A DNA stretch of 64,000 nucleotides from Bacillus salipaludis (GTDB lineage: Bacteria; Bacillota; Bacilli; Bacillales_B; DSM-18226), in contig NZ_SMYO01000004.1 in NCBI RefSeq assembly GCF_004358205.1, positions 460,816 to 524,815 on the forward strand. The letters run 5' to 3'. The stretch's first letter is position 1. Each line of letters begins with the position of its first letter. The notes under the pieces were generated by a model that saw only the letters and a list, made by a program, of their open reading frames with translations, was not told where the DNA came from and did not search any database. Shown here in pieces: positions 25,643-35,724 of the stretch. The translations under genes and the position numbers were made by a program.

Positions 25643-27136
25643 ATGGTCGAAATAAAAAACCGAGTTGCAAATCTAAAAATGTTTATTGATGGCGAATGGA
25701 AAGATTCTGAAAATCAAGAAACACGCCCAGTCATTAATCCAGCCAATGGTGAAGTGATTACCCATGCACCTGAGGGTACGGTCGCAGATGCACGCACGGC
25801 AATCTTTGCTGCCCGCAGAGCCTTTGAAGAGGGAGTATGGTCTGGATTATCAGCACAGGAAAGAGCCTCCTATTTATTTAAAATTGCTGACAAAATTGAT
25901 GAGTATGCAGAAGAATTAACTCAGCTTGAAACAATGGACAATGGTAAAACCTTAAGAGAAGCTGGGGGCGATATTGGTGATGCAGCTGCTTGTTTCCGTT
26001 ACTATGCAGGGTTGATTACTAAACCGGATGGCTTTACCTACCATGTAGCAGATCCAATGCAGGCAATGGTAGTCCGTGAACCTGTCGGCGTTTGCGGCTT
26101 AATAGTTCCGTGGAATTATCCATTACTAATGAGTGTTTGGAAAATTGCTCCAGCATTAGCTGCAGGAAATACAATTGTCTTTAAACCATCTGAAGTAACT
26201 CCGGTAACTCCGAAAAAATTATTTGAAATTTTTGAAGAAATCGGTTTGCCAAAAGGTGTTGCCAATATGGTCATGGGAGCGGGGGCAGTTGTTGGAAATG
26301 AAATTGCTTCTCATCCTGAAGTAGACATGGTTTCGTTTACCGGCGGCACGAAAACAGGAAAACATATCATGAAAACTGCGGCAGATACCATGAAAAAGGT
26401 TTCTTTGGAGCTAGGTGGTAAATCACCAAATATTATTTTTGCAGATGCTGACTTTGAAACCGCTGTAGATTGGGCATTATTTGGAATTTATTGTGGTACA
26501 GGTCAGGTGTGTTCGTCTGGATCAAGAATTCTTGTCGAAGAAAGCATTTATGATAAGTTTGTTGACCGTTTTGTCGAAAGAGCGAAGCAAATTAAAGTTG
26601 GTCCAGGGAATAATCCTGATTCAGAAATGGGACCACTTGTCAGCCAGCAACACATGGAAAAAGTTCTTCATTATATTGACCTTGGAAAACAAGAAGGTGC
26701 AAAGATTGCATGTGGTGGTAACAGAATTGTTGATAATGGTCTAGAAAATGGCTATTTTGTTGAACCAACTGTTTTTGTTGATGTAAACAATGATATGAAA
26801 ATTGTTCAAGAGGAAATCTTTGGTCCCGTTGTTTGTATTCAAAAATTCAAGGATGAAGCTGAAGCGATCAAACTTGCTAATAGCACTGTTTACGGCCTTG
26901 CTGGTGCTGTATTCTCAACCGATGGAGCAAAGGCTTTACGAGTGATTAAAAAGGTTCGTTCCGGAATTACCTGGATTAACGCTTACCACCCAACTTACAA
27001 CGAAGCACCGTGGGGCGGTTATAAACAAAGCGGTATCGGAAGAAGTCTTGGAACATTCGGTCTTGAAGAATTCCAAGAGATTAAACAAATTAATATTAAC
27101 CTGCAGGTTGAACCAATCGGCTGGTTTTCAAACTAA
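25643..27136 (+). CDS. NAD(P)-dependent aldehyde dehydrogenase, probable 4-aminobutanal dehydrogenase
   Basis: 497 residues, classic ALDH fold. PWNYPLLM, KPSEVTPVT, FTGGTKTGK, the general base glutamate in LELGGKSPN and the catalytic cysteine in GTGQVCSSGSR (near 289), with EIFGPVV at the C-terminal half. The sequence is of the betaine-aldehyde/aminoaldehyde type. Being first in an operon with putrescine aminotransferase it most likely oxidises 4-aminobutanal to GABA (PatD-like step). AGGAGG precedes the ATG. Substrate is inferred from context. Confidence 0.85.
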   Translation: MVEIKNRVANLKMFIDGEWKDSENQETRPVINPANGEVITHAPEGTVADARTAIFAARRAFEEGVWSGLSAQERASYLFKIADKIDEYAEELTQLETMDNGKTLREAGGDIGDAAACFRYYAGLITKPDGFTYHVADPMQAMVVREPVGVCGLIVPWNYPLLMSVWKIAPALAAGNTIVFKPSEVTPVTPKKLFEIFEEIGLPKGVANMVMGAGAVVGNEIASHPEVDMVSFTGGTKTGKHIMKTAADTMKKVSLELGGKSPNIIFADADFETAVDWALFGIYCGTGQVCSSGSRILVEESIYDKFVDRFVERAKQIKVGPGNNPDSEMGPLVSQQHMEKVLHYIDLGKQEGAKIACGGNRIVDNGLENGYFVEPTVFVDVNNDMKIVQEEIFGPVVCIQKFKDEAEAIKLANSTVYGLAGAVFSTDGAKALRVIKKVRSGITWINAYHPTYNEAPWGGYKQSGIGRSLGTFGLEEFQEIKQININLQVEPIGWFSN

Positions 27137-27215
27137 TTTTGAAAAGTGAAAGCGCCCGTTTTAGGGCACCGGAACTTGAAAAATATATATACAAAATTCA
27201 AATATTTATAACTAA

Positions 27216-28601
<1,386 letters not shown>

Positions 28602-28649
28602 CATCGTTTAGACTAAGGGATATGTTTTTTTAAGGGGGAGCAAAAAGAC

Positions 28650-30005
28650 GTGGAAAAGAAATATGTTAAGCTCCAAACATCCATTCCAGGACCAAAATCA
28701 CAGGAACTATTAGAGCGTCGAAACCAATATGTTCCTAAGGCGATTAGCAATAATATTCAATCCTTTGTGAAAAAAGCACAGGGTGCAATCGTGGAGGATG
28801 TTGATGGAAATATTTATATTGATTTTGCAGGGGCGATTGGAACATTAAATGTCGGTCATTCCCATCCGAGGGTGGTAAGAGCCCTTCAGGAACAAGCAAG
28901 TCAATTTATTCATACAGGGTTTAATGTCATGATGTACGAATCCTATATCAAGCTTGCGGAGAGACTCTGCAAGCTTGCCCCTGGCAATTTTGCAAAGCAG
29001 GCAGCCTTTTTTAACAGCGGTGCGGAAGCCGTTGAAAATGCAGTTAAAATTGCAAGGAAATATACGAAACGACAAGGAATCATCTCTTTCACAAGGGGTT
29101 TTCATGGCAGAACGTTAATGACGATGACTATGACAAGCAAGGTTAAGCCGTATAAATTTGGTTTTGGCCCATTTGCACCGGAAGTTTACAAAGCGCCATA
29201 CCCTTATGTTTATCGCCGTCCTGATGGGATGAGCGAGGAACAATACAGTAAGATGATTATTGAGCAATTTGAACAGTTTTTAGTTTCTGAAGTTGCCCCT
29301 GAAACAATTGCAGCAGTTGTTATGGAGCCGGTCCAAGGTGAAGGCGGATTTATTGTTCCTGATATTGCCTTTGTAGGGCGTGTCCGAGAAATTTGCGATC
29401 AATATGGCATTTTATTTGTAGCTGACGAAATTCAAACTGGATTTGCCCGAACAGGTAAATATTTTGCCATTGAACACTTTGGGGTTGAACCGGACTTAAT
29501 CACTATTTCTAAATCGATGGGGGCAGGGGTGCCAATCAGTGGTGTGATCGGTCGTGCCGAAATTATGGATGCCGCTGAAGTCGGTGAAATTGGCGGCACA
29601 TATTCAGGCAGTCCGCTTGGATGCCGTGCTGCACTAACCGTTTTGGATATTATTGAAAGTGAAAATCTTAATGAGCGTGCCGAGAAGTTAGGAAATAGAG
29701 TTGTAGAGAGAATGCAAATCCTTGCTGAGCGCTTTGACTGTATTGGCGATGTCCGTGGTCTTGGTGCCATGTGTGCAATGGAAATTGTGAAGGATAAGCA
29801 GCTAAAAACTCCTGATAAGGAAACGGTTGGAAAAATCGTCAAAGCTGCAGGAGAAAGAGGGCTTTTATTATTAAGCGCGGGAATTTTTTCTAACGTTATT
29901 CGTATCCTAATGCCGTTAACCATCACGGATGAACAGCTTGAAGAGGGTCTCAAAATTCTTGAGGAATCCATGGAATCGGTATTTGCCATTGATCCGGCCC
30001 TGTAA
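28650..30005 (+). CDS. gabT: 4-aminobutyrate aminotransferase
   Basis: 451 residues, class III aminotransferase, GTG start at 28650 after AAGGGGGAGC. Motifs: FAGAIGTLNVGHSHPRV, FFNSGAEAVENAVKIARKYT, ADEIQTGFARTGKYFA, TISKSMGAGVPISG (PLP lysine near 288) and GGTYSGSPLGCRAAL, all typical of GabT. It converts GABA and 2-oxoglutarate to succinate semialdehyde and glutamate. Third gene of the operon, 48 bp after patA and 16 bp before gabD. Confidence 0.92.
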   Translation: MEKKYVKLQTSIPGPKSQELLERRNQYVPKAISNNIQSFVKKAQGAIVEDVDGNIYIDFAGAIGTLNVGHSHPRVVRALQEQASQFIHTGFNVMMYESYIKLAERLCKLAPGNFAKQAAFFNSGAEAVENAVKIARKYTKRQGIISFTRGFHGRTLMTMTMTSKVKPYKFGFGPFAPEVYKAPYPYVYRRPDGMSEEQYSKMIIEQFEQFLVSEVAPETIAAVVMEPVQGEGGFIVPDIAFVGRVREICDQYGILFVADEIQTGFARTGKYFAIEHFGVEPDLITISKSMGAGVPISGVIGRAEIMDAAEVGEIGGTYSGSPLGCRAALTVLDIIESENLNERAEKLGNRVVERMQILAERFDCIGDVRGLGAMCAMEIVKDKQLKTPDKETVGKIVKAAGERGLLLLSAGIFSNVIRILMPLTITDEQLEEGLKILEESMESVFAIDPAL

Positions 30006-30021
30006 AATCGGAGGTAAATGA

Positions 30022-31476
30022 ATGGAAAGAGTAGAAAAAAAGTATCAAATTTATCCGATGTATATAGATGGAAATTGGATTGGAAATGATTCTGAGATTT
30101 TTACTGAAATCGTGAATCCGGCAACAAAGGAAGTTGTCGGTGCTGTCCCAACTGGTGGAGCCTATGAAGCAATTAAAGCAGTTGATGCAGCTCATACCGC
30201 ATTTCAAACCTGGTCAAAAAAGACAGCCGATGAGCGTTATCAAATATTAATGAAATGGCATTATTTAATTGAAGAAAATAAACATGAGATTGCTAGAATC
30301 ATGACAATTGAGCAAGGAAAACCTCTTAAAGAAGCATTGGGAGAAGTGGTTTACGCCAATGGATTTATTTCTTGGTATGCTGAAGAGGGAAAAAGAATTT
30401 ACGGGGAAACGATTCCTGCATCACATCCAAATAAGCGGATCCTTGTTCGAAAAGAACCTGTCGGGGTTATTGCGGCCATTACGCCTTGGAATTTCCCGGC
30501 TGCGATGATTACGAGAAAAGTCGGTCCTGCGCTAGCTGCAGGCTGTACAGCCGTTGTAAAACCGGCCAATCAAACACCGCTTACAGCATTAAAATTGGCT
30601 GAGCTTGCCCATGAGGCAGGGGTACCTAAGGGAGTTATAAATGTCGTAACCGGAAGATCTTCAGAAATTGGTGATGTTTGGTTAAAGGATTCTCGTGTAA
30701 CGAAAATTACCTTTACCGGTTCGACAGAAGTTGGGAAAACATTGATGCGTGGAGCTGCTGACACAGTTAAAAAGGTATCACTTGAACTTGGTGGAAATGC
30801 TCCATTTATCGTTATGGATGATGCCGACTTAAGAAAAGCGGCTGCGGGTCTAGTGCAATCCAAATTCCGTAATGCCGGACAGACCTGTATATGTACGAAC
30901 CGTGTCTATGTTCAGGAAACAGTCGCAAATCAATTTGTTGATTTGTTCCAAAATGAATTAGAAAAATTAAAGGTCGGTAATGGTTTAGATGAAGGAATCG
31001 ATGTTGGTCCATTAATTGATCAAGCCGCTTTATCAAAGGTTGAAACACTTGTTGAGGACGCAGTAAATAAGGGTGGAAAAATTGCTTTTAGCGGTGTAAA
31101 ACCAGCTGAAGAAAACGGATATTTCTACGCTCCAACCATCATAACAAATATTAATGATGAGATGGAATGTATGCGGGATGAAATTTTTGGGCCGCTTGCC
31201 CCTATTGCAACCTTCAAAACGGAAGAGGAAGTTATTGATCGTGCAAATGACTCTATTTATGGACTAGCAGCCTATGTATATACACAAAATTTAAGCCGTT
31301 CCTTTAGAATAACCGAACAGCTTGAATATGGAATTATAGGTTTGAATGATGCCTTACCATCGACAGTCCAAGCACCATTTGGTGGATTTAAGGAAAGCGG
31401 CCTTGGCAGAGAAGGCGGTCATTACGGGATTGATGAGTATTTAGAGGTTAAATATATTTCAATTGGTATAGATTAA
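30022..31476 (+). CDS. gabD: Succinate-semialdehyde dehydrogenase
   Basis: 484 residues, ALDH superfamily with GabD-like features: TPWNFPAAMITRKVGPALAAGCT, FTGSTEVGKTLM, LELGGNAPFIV, catalytic cysteine in NAGQTCICTNR (near 288), and APFGGFKESGLGREGG. It oxidises succinate semialdehyde to succinate, feeding the TCA cycle and ending the putrescine route. GGAGG stands before the ATG at 30022; an ATG 4 bp upstream is out of frame. Confidence 0.92.
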   Translation: MERVEKKYQIYPMYIDGNWIGNDSEIFTEIVNPATKEVVGAVPTGGAYEAIKAVDAAHTAFQTWSKKTADERYQILMKWHYLIEENKHEIARIMTIEQGKPLKEALGEVVYANGFISWYAEEGKRIYGETIPASHPNKRILVRKEPVGVIAAITPWNFPAAMITRKVGPALAAGCTAVVKPANQTPLTALKLAELAHEAGVPKGVINVVTGRSSEIGDVWLKDSRVTKITFTGSTEVGKTLMRGAADTVKKVSLELGGNAPFIVMDDADLRKAAAGLVQSKFRNAGQTCICTNRVYVQETVANQFVDLFQNELEKLKVGNGLDEGIDVGPLIDQAALSKVETLVEDAVNKGGKIAFSGVKPAEENGYFYAPTIITNINDEMECMRDEIFGPLAPIATFKTEEEVIDRANDSIYGLAAYVYTQNLSRSFRITEQLEYGIIGLNDALPSTVQAPFGGFKESGLGREGGHYGIDEYLEVKYISIGID

Positions 31477-31547
31477 GTCTTTTATAAGTAAATATTTTAT
31501 AGGAACTGCCTAATTTATTTATCCCTCCTTTTCAAAGGACTTCAAAT

Positions 31548-31603
31548 AAAAGCCAGTAAAACCTTCAGTGATGATTTTGTCATTGATAGTTTTATTGGCT
31601 TTT
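31548..31603 (+). terminator. Terminator of the polyamine operon
   Basis: AAAAGCCAGTAAAAC / GTTTTATTGGCTTTT (one mismatch) with a long loop, followed by T tract. Confidence 0.75.
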
Positions 31604-31678
31604 TTATCGAATTTAGGAGGAAAATGACGAAGCTGTGTTTAATATAATATGAAAAGATATATAGAGATGGGTGAAATT

Positions 31679-32008
31679 ATGGCGGGCTTAAATACTTATT
31701 TTTTGGCAGGGCACTCCCGTTTGCCTCAAGGAATGGCGGCACAAAATGTATTTGAATCTTTAACGATTACTGTGGAAATCGATAAAAAATACGGTGTGAT
31801 TATTGAAGCCTCCTGTACGCTTGCTACAGAACATGGCAGGCATTATGTCCAGCAAATTCTGAAAGGGCATAGTCTTCAGGATGGAATTGAGGATATAGTT
31901 GAAATTTTTAAGAATGATTATCGCGGAAAAGCCGCAAATGCATTAATTGCTGCTATAAAAGATTTGTATAATCAATATATTAGTCATGAAAACTCATTGC
32001 CTATTTAA
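31679..32008 (+). CDS. DUF3870-like protein
   Basis: 109 residues from ATG 31679, preceded by GGGTGA; an in-frame ATG at 31649 has no ribosome site. The N-terminal motif NTYFLAGHSRLPQGMAA and the following EASCTLAT, HYVQQILKGHSL match what I remember of DUF3870 proteins. Function unknown. A short ORF with a good ribosome site (ATG at 31624, seven residues then stop) lies just upstream. Confidence 0.7.
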   Translation: MAGLNTYFLAGHSRLPQGMAAQNVFESLTITVEIDKKYGVIIEASCTLATEHGRHYVQQILKGHSLQDGIEDIVEIFKNDYRGKAANALIAAIKDLYNQYISHENSLPI

Positions 32009-32061
32009 ATAGAAACGGGCCATGCTGCTTAGTCAATTAGCATATGGCTTTTTTTGGCTTT

Positions 32062-32305
32062 GGCTGTGTTAAAGGACAATGCTGATTTTTGAACGGCGTT
32101 GATTGGAGCGGAAGGCACGAAGACTCCTCGAAAATGCTAACGCATTTTCTTCGTTCGTGGGCGGATTCAAGGAAGCAGTTCAGTGTCCTGTGGGAGTACG
32201 GGACAGGGGAGACCCCGCAGGAGCGAAGCGACGAGGAGGCTCCCCGAACCGCCCCCGAACCGCTTGTGCCTGGAGCGGAAATCAACAACTAAATTTAACA
32301 TAGTC
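32062..32305. repeat. Dispersed ~240-bp structured repeat, full copy B
   Basis: Same orientation and nearly the same sequence as 22287-22527. Ends GGCTGTGTTAAAG and TTTAACATAGTC are imperfect inverted repeats; inner GTTGATTGGAGCGG pairs with GGAGCGGAAATCAAC-side sequence; the core is much richer in G+C than the flanks. Open frames within it occur on both strands and are rejected as genes. It fills the intergenic space between the DUF3870 and HAD genes. Confidence 0.85.
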
Positions 32306-32375
32306 TTGGCTTTAAAAAATATAGGCTGCTGTGGTACGATAAAGGATAAAAGCGCAGGAAGAAGAGGGACTGTAA

Positions 32376-33503
32376 ATGGTAAAAACAATTCTTTTTGATG
32401 TCGATGGAGTTCTATTAAGTGAGGAGCACTATTTTGATGCCTCAGCACTGACGGTTTGGGAACTGTTAATCAGCAAAAATTATTTAGCTTTATCACCTGA
32501 GTTGTTTAAAATAAGCTATACAGAATCTGAGATTCAACAGATTCGTACACAGGTGTTTGAGAATGACCAAGTATTAAAGCTTCAAAAATCACGCGGTCTA
32601 AATGCAAACTGGGATATGATTTATTTAACCTTTTGCTGCCAGCTCATTCATCTATTTGAACAAATTATCGATAGTGAACATGAAAAAATCAATCAGTGGC
32701 TCAAAGCCCCAATTTCAAGGGATACTTTAGTAGAAATGGGACAGGTTTTAAGCCAATATCAGGTTCAAATGAATTTCGCTTTATTTACTGAAGAGTTTGA
32801 ACGGTCACATGCCGTTAAACAAGAGCTTTTAGGGTACCTAAATGTACTAGCAAAAGAAAAGCTAGGAGTCGAAACGTCTATTTTTGATAAGGACCGGACG
32901 CTTTGGTCCGTTTGTGAACATGTATCCCAGGAATGGTATGTTGGAGATGAAAATGTATTAGAATCTACGGGGAGACCCTCCGTTCAGCTAGGTAAAGAAG
33001 GATTTCTAGCAAATGAAACAACGTTAGCACCAAAAAAGGATATTGCCGAGTTTTTCAGTTTCCTAAAAAATTCCGGATATAAGATTGGAATTGGAACTGG
33101 TAGGCCTGCCCTAGAAACGATATTGCCTTTTCAGCATTTAGATTGGTTAAAATCCTTTGATGAAAAGCATATTGTTACAGCTGATGACGTGTTAATTGTG
33201 GAGAAGGAGTTCCCTCAAGAAGGGTCCTTGTCTAAGCCGCATCCATACACCTATATATTGGCTGAACAGGGGAAAGGGGCTTCTCTAATCGATTATTTGA
33301 ATACCCCGCTGCCACTTGAAAACAGGGAAGAGATCTTAGTTGTTGGAGATTCGTTAGCAGACCTTTTAGCGGCAAGAACCATCGGATGCAAATTCGCTGC
33401 CGTTTTAACCGGATTATCTGGAAAAGATGCAAGAAGTGAATTTGAAAAGCATGAGGCGGATTATATTTTGGATTCGGTGCTAGATGTAAAGAGTATATTG
33501 TGA
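32376..33503 (+). CDS. HAD-superfamily hydrolase
   Basis: 375 residues, larger than most HAD phosphatases because of a long helical cap. Motif I is FDVDGVLL (residues 7-14), motif II GIGTGRP, motif III lysine in SKPHPYTY and motif IV VVGDSLADLLAAR. Likely a cytoplasmic Mg-dependent phosphatase or related hydrolase; substrate unknown. Single gene ended by a terminator. The start has only a moderate ribosome site (GAAGAGGGAC). Confidence 0.85.
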   Translation: MVKTILFDVDGVLLSEEHYFDASALTVWELLISKNYLALSPELFKISYTESEIQQIRTQVFENDQVLKLQKSRGLNANWDMIYLTFCCQLIHLFEQIIDSEHEKINQWLKAPISRDTLVEMGQVLSQYQVQMNFALFTEEFERSHAVKQELLGYLNVLAKEKLGVETSIFDKDRTLWSVCEHVSQEWYVGDENVLESTGRPSVQLGKEGFLANETTLAPKKDIAEFFSFLKNSGYKIGIGTGRPALETILPFQHLDWLKSFDEKHIVTADDVLIVEKEFPQEGSLSKPHPYTYILAEQGKGASLIDYLNTPLPLENREEILVVGDSLADLLAARTIGCKFAAVLTGLSGKDARSEFEKHEADYILDSVLDVKSIL

Positions 33504-33508
33504 TAAAA

Positions 33509-33530
33509 GGGATGGCAGCTTTGCCATCCC
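33509..33530. terminator. Terminator between convergent HAD and serA genes
   Basis: GGGATGGCA / TGCCATCCC perfect stem with GCTT-type loop, flanked by AAAA and TTTT, so bidirectional. Confidence 0.9.
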
Positions 33531-33540
33531 CATTTTAATA

Positions 33541-35190
33541 TTACAATAAGCTTTCTACTTTCTGCGGGTCTATCTGCCCTGGTTCAGATGGAATGAAATT
33601 CTCTAACTCTAGCAATTGCACCTCTTCGATGCCGACGGTTAGGTTCAAGGCTTGCAGAACATTTGTATTCAGGGTTTTATCGAGGGTTAGGACCATGATG
33701 GCCTCGCCTCCGACTGCAGCTCTACCTACCTGCATCGTGCCGATATTGATTTCATAGTCGCCAAGAAGAGAACCTACTTTGCCAATCATACCAGGAACGT
33801 CCTTATGTTTAATATATAATAGATGTTCCTCCGGCTTCACATCAATCCGATATTGGTTAATCTTCACAATCCTTGCACCGTAGCCATTTAGGACCGTTGC
33901 ACCAATTTTAGCCTTTTCATCACCATGGGAAATTGTCAGCTCCATATAATTCGCGAACCCTTTATTAGTAGCATTTTTTTGCACATTATAGGAAACACCT
34001 TGTTCCTTTAGAAGGTGCAGTGCATTAATTAGATTGACAGAATCGCTTAAATGATAGGAAAGAATTCCTTTTATCATGATACGATTTAATAATTCTGTGT
34101 CTTCTTCAATTAGGTCCCCGTAATAATTGATTTCAATTTTAGCAGGGGCTTTTTTAAATAATTGAACGACAAGCTGGCCAATTTGATCCCCAAGCGCTAA
34201 ATATGGCTGCATTTTTGCCTGAGTTTCCCCTGACATTTGCGGCATGTTTACGGCATGATGGACCGACTGCGATTCAAAAATTTCAATGATTTCAGCGCTG
34301 ACCTCTTGTGCAACCTTTTCCTGTGCTTCTACTGTAGAAGCTCCTAAATGCGGTGTCACGATAATATTTGGATTTTGCAATAATTCAGGGTCTGACACTG
34401 GTTCCTTTTCAAAAACATCCAGTGCCGCTCCCGCCACATGACCGGATTGAACTGCACGAACCAACGCCTTTTCATCAATAATTCCACCGCGAGCGCAATT
34501 GATTAAGCGGACGCCTTTTTTGGTTTTTTGTAAATATTCCTCATTAATAAGTCCTTTTGTATCGTTTGTCAAAGGGGTATGGATGGTAATAAAGTCTGAT
34601 TCCCCGGCAACTAGGTCAAGGCTGGCTTTCGTAATCCCTAATTTTTTCGCTCGATCATCAGTTAAATAGGGGTCAAAACCTAAAATGTTCATTCCAAAGC
34701 TTTTAGCCCGTTTTGCCACTTCTGCTCCGATTTTACCCATTCCGATTACACCAAGGGTTTTCTTATACAATTCAACCCCTTTAAATGAGTTGCGATCCCA
34801 TTCGCCGGAAGAGGTTTTTTGGTGTGCCTGTGGAATTTTTCTTGCTAAAGAAAGCATCATCGCTAAGGTATGTTCTGTAGCTGCAATGGTATTTGCGCCT
34901 GGTGCGTTAATAACAATAATCCCTTTGCGAGTGGCGGCATTCACATCGATATTATCTACACCTACACCTGCCCTTGCTATAACCCGAAGCCCGCTAGCTT
35001 CTTGAAGCAATTCTTCGGTAACTTTTGTTTGACTGCGGACAATCAAGGCATCATACATACCAATAATCTTTTTTAATTCTTCCGTTGGCAGTGTTGGCTG
35101 TCTGTCCACAATAAAATGGGGATGATCAAATAATGCCTTTAAGCCTGTATCGCTAATTCCATCGGTAACCAGTACTTTATACATATCCAT
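33541..35190 (-). CDS. serA: D-3-phosphoglycerate dehydrogenase
   Basis: 549 residues. Catalytic and NAD domains: ARAGVGVDNID, LGVIGMGKIGAEVAKRAKSFGM, INCARGGIIDEKAL, VTPHLGASTVEAQ (catalytic His); then the intervening allosteric substrate-binding domain and a C-terminal ACT domain (YIKHKDVPGMIGKVGSLLGDYEINI) for serine feedback. First step of serine synthesis: 3-phosphoglycerate to phosphohydroxypyruvate. GGAGG precedes the ATG. Controlled by the T-box leader immediately upstream. Confidence 0.96.
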   Translation of the reverse strand: MDMYKVLVTDGISDTGLKALFDHPHFIVDRQPTLPTEELKKIIGMYDALIVRSQTKVTEELLQEASGLRVIARAGVGVDNIDVNAATRKGIIVINAPGANTIAATEHTLAMMLSLARKIPQAHQKTSSGEWDRNSFKGVELYKKTLGVIGMGKIGAEVAKRAKSFGMNILGFDPYLTDDRAKKLGITKASLDLVAGESDFITIHTPLTNDTKGLINEEYLQKTKKGVRLINCARGGIIDEKALVRAVQSGHVAGAALDVFEKEPVSDPELLQNPNIIVTPHLGASTVEAQEKVAQEVSAEIIEIFESQSVHHAVNMPQMSGETQAKMQPYLALGDQIGQLVVQLFKKAPAKIEINYYGDLIEEDTELLNRIMIKGILSYHLSDSVNLINALHLLKEQGVSYNVQKNATNKGFANYMELTISHGDEKAKIGATVLNGYGARIVKINQYRIDVKPEEHLLYIKHKDVPGMIGKVGSLLGDYEINIGTMQVGRAAVGGEAIMVLTLDKTLNTNVLQALNLTVGIEEVQLLELENFIPSEPGQIDPQKVESLL

Positions 35191-35211
35191 TCATTCCTCC
35201 CAGTTTAAAAT

Positions 35212-35452
35212 AAAAAATCCCTCATAACAGACAGTTGTGTCGTGTTATGAGGGACGTGATCAACCGTGGTGCCACCCTCTTTTGCTGCATAGATTTCATA
35301 CAGCCTCAACATGTTAACGGTTTTTACCGGGCAGGCCTACATACTATTTCGGCGTGCCAGTTCAGAAGTGCTGGGTATGTTAAGAAAGGACACCGGTTCA
35401 CAGCAGCCACCGGCTCTCTGAAGTCCCTTATTAATACCGTCTTCATCATCAC
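35212..35452 (-). ncRNA. T-box leader riboswitch of serA
   Basis: Read on the minus strand: GATGAAGACGG at the 5' end, AGAGAG plus a GNRA-like distal stem I, then the conserved T-box GGTGGCACCACGG (35264-35276), then terminator stem TCCCTCATAACA / TGTTATGAGGGA (35218-35254) with a TTTTTTA tract just before serA. Uncharged tRNA binding would favour the antiterminator. For serA a tRNA-Ser reader is expected, but I could not assign the specifier codon with confidence. Confidence 0.88.
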
Positions 35453-35639
35453 TATTTTAAATTGAATACAATTTTTTTGTGTGAATTTATTGAATATTCT
35501 ACATCCATATGTTTAGAATTGTAAAGAGCTAATGGAAATATTTTCTGAATAATCTTATTAAAATTTTTTCCCAAAAGTTATATGCCTTGTGTGATAAGGC
35601 GGAGAGCGATTAAAATTATATTTTAACAGAACACATCTA

Positions 35640-35668
35640 TTGTAAAAAGATTTAGAGAATTATATAAT
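35640..35668 (+). promoter_or_regulatory. Sigma-A promoter of hom-thrB
   Basis: TTGTAA - 17 bp - TATAAT, about 55 bp before the start codon of hom. The rest of 35453-35724 has no gene. Confidence 0.6.
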
Positions 35669-35724
35669 GTCTACTATACAAATACATTTGTGCATTTAGG
35701 GTGGACTTTTAGGAGGGGAAAGTA

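Noticed and set aside
27163..27180. Sigma-54-like sequence AGGGCACCGGAACTTGAA upstream of patA
   Set aside because: The essential TGG is GGG and the -12 element reads TTGA instead of TTGC; a perfect promoter already precedes the operon.
29432..29989. 185-codon frame antisense to gabT
   Set aside because: Lies wholly inside a well-supported aminotransferase gene, low-complexity serine-rich translation, no ribosome site.
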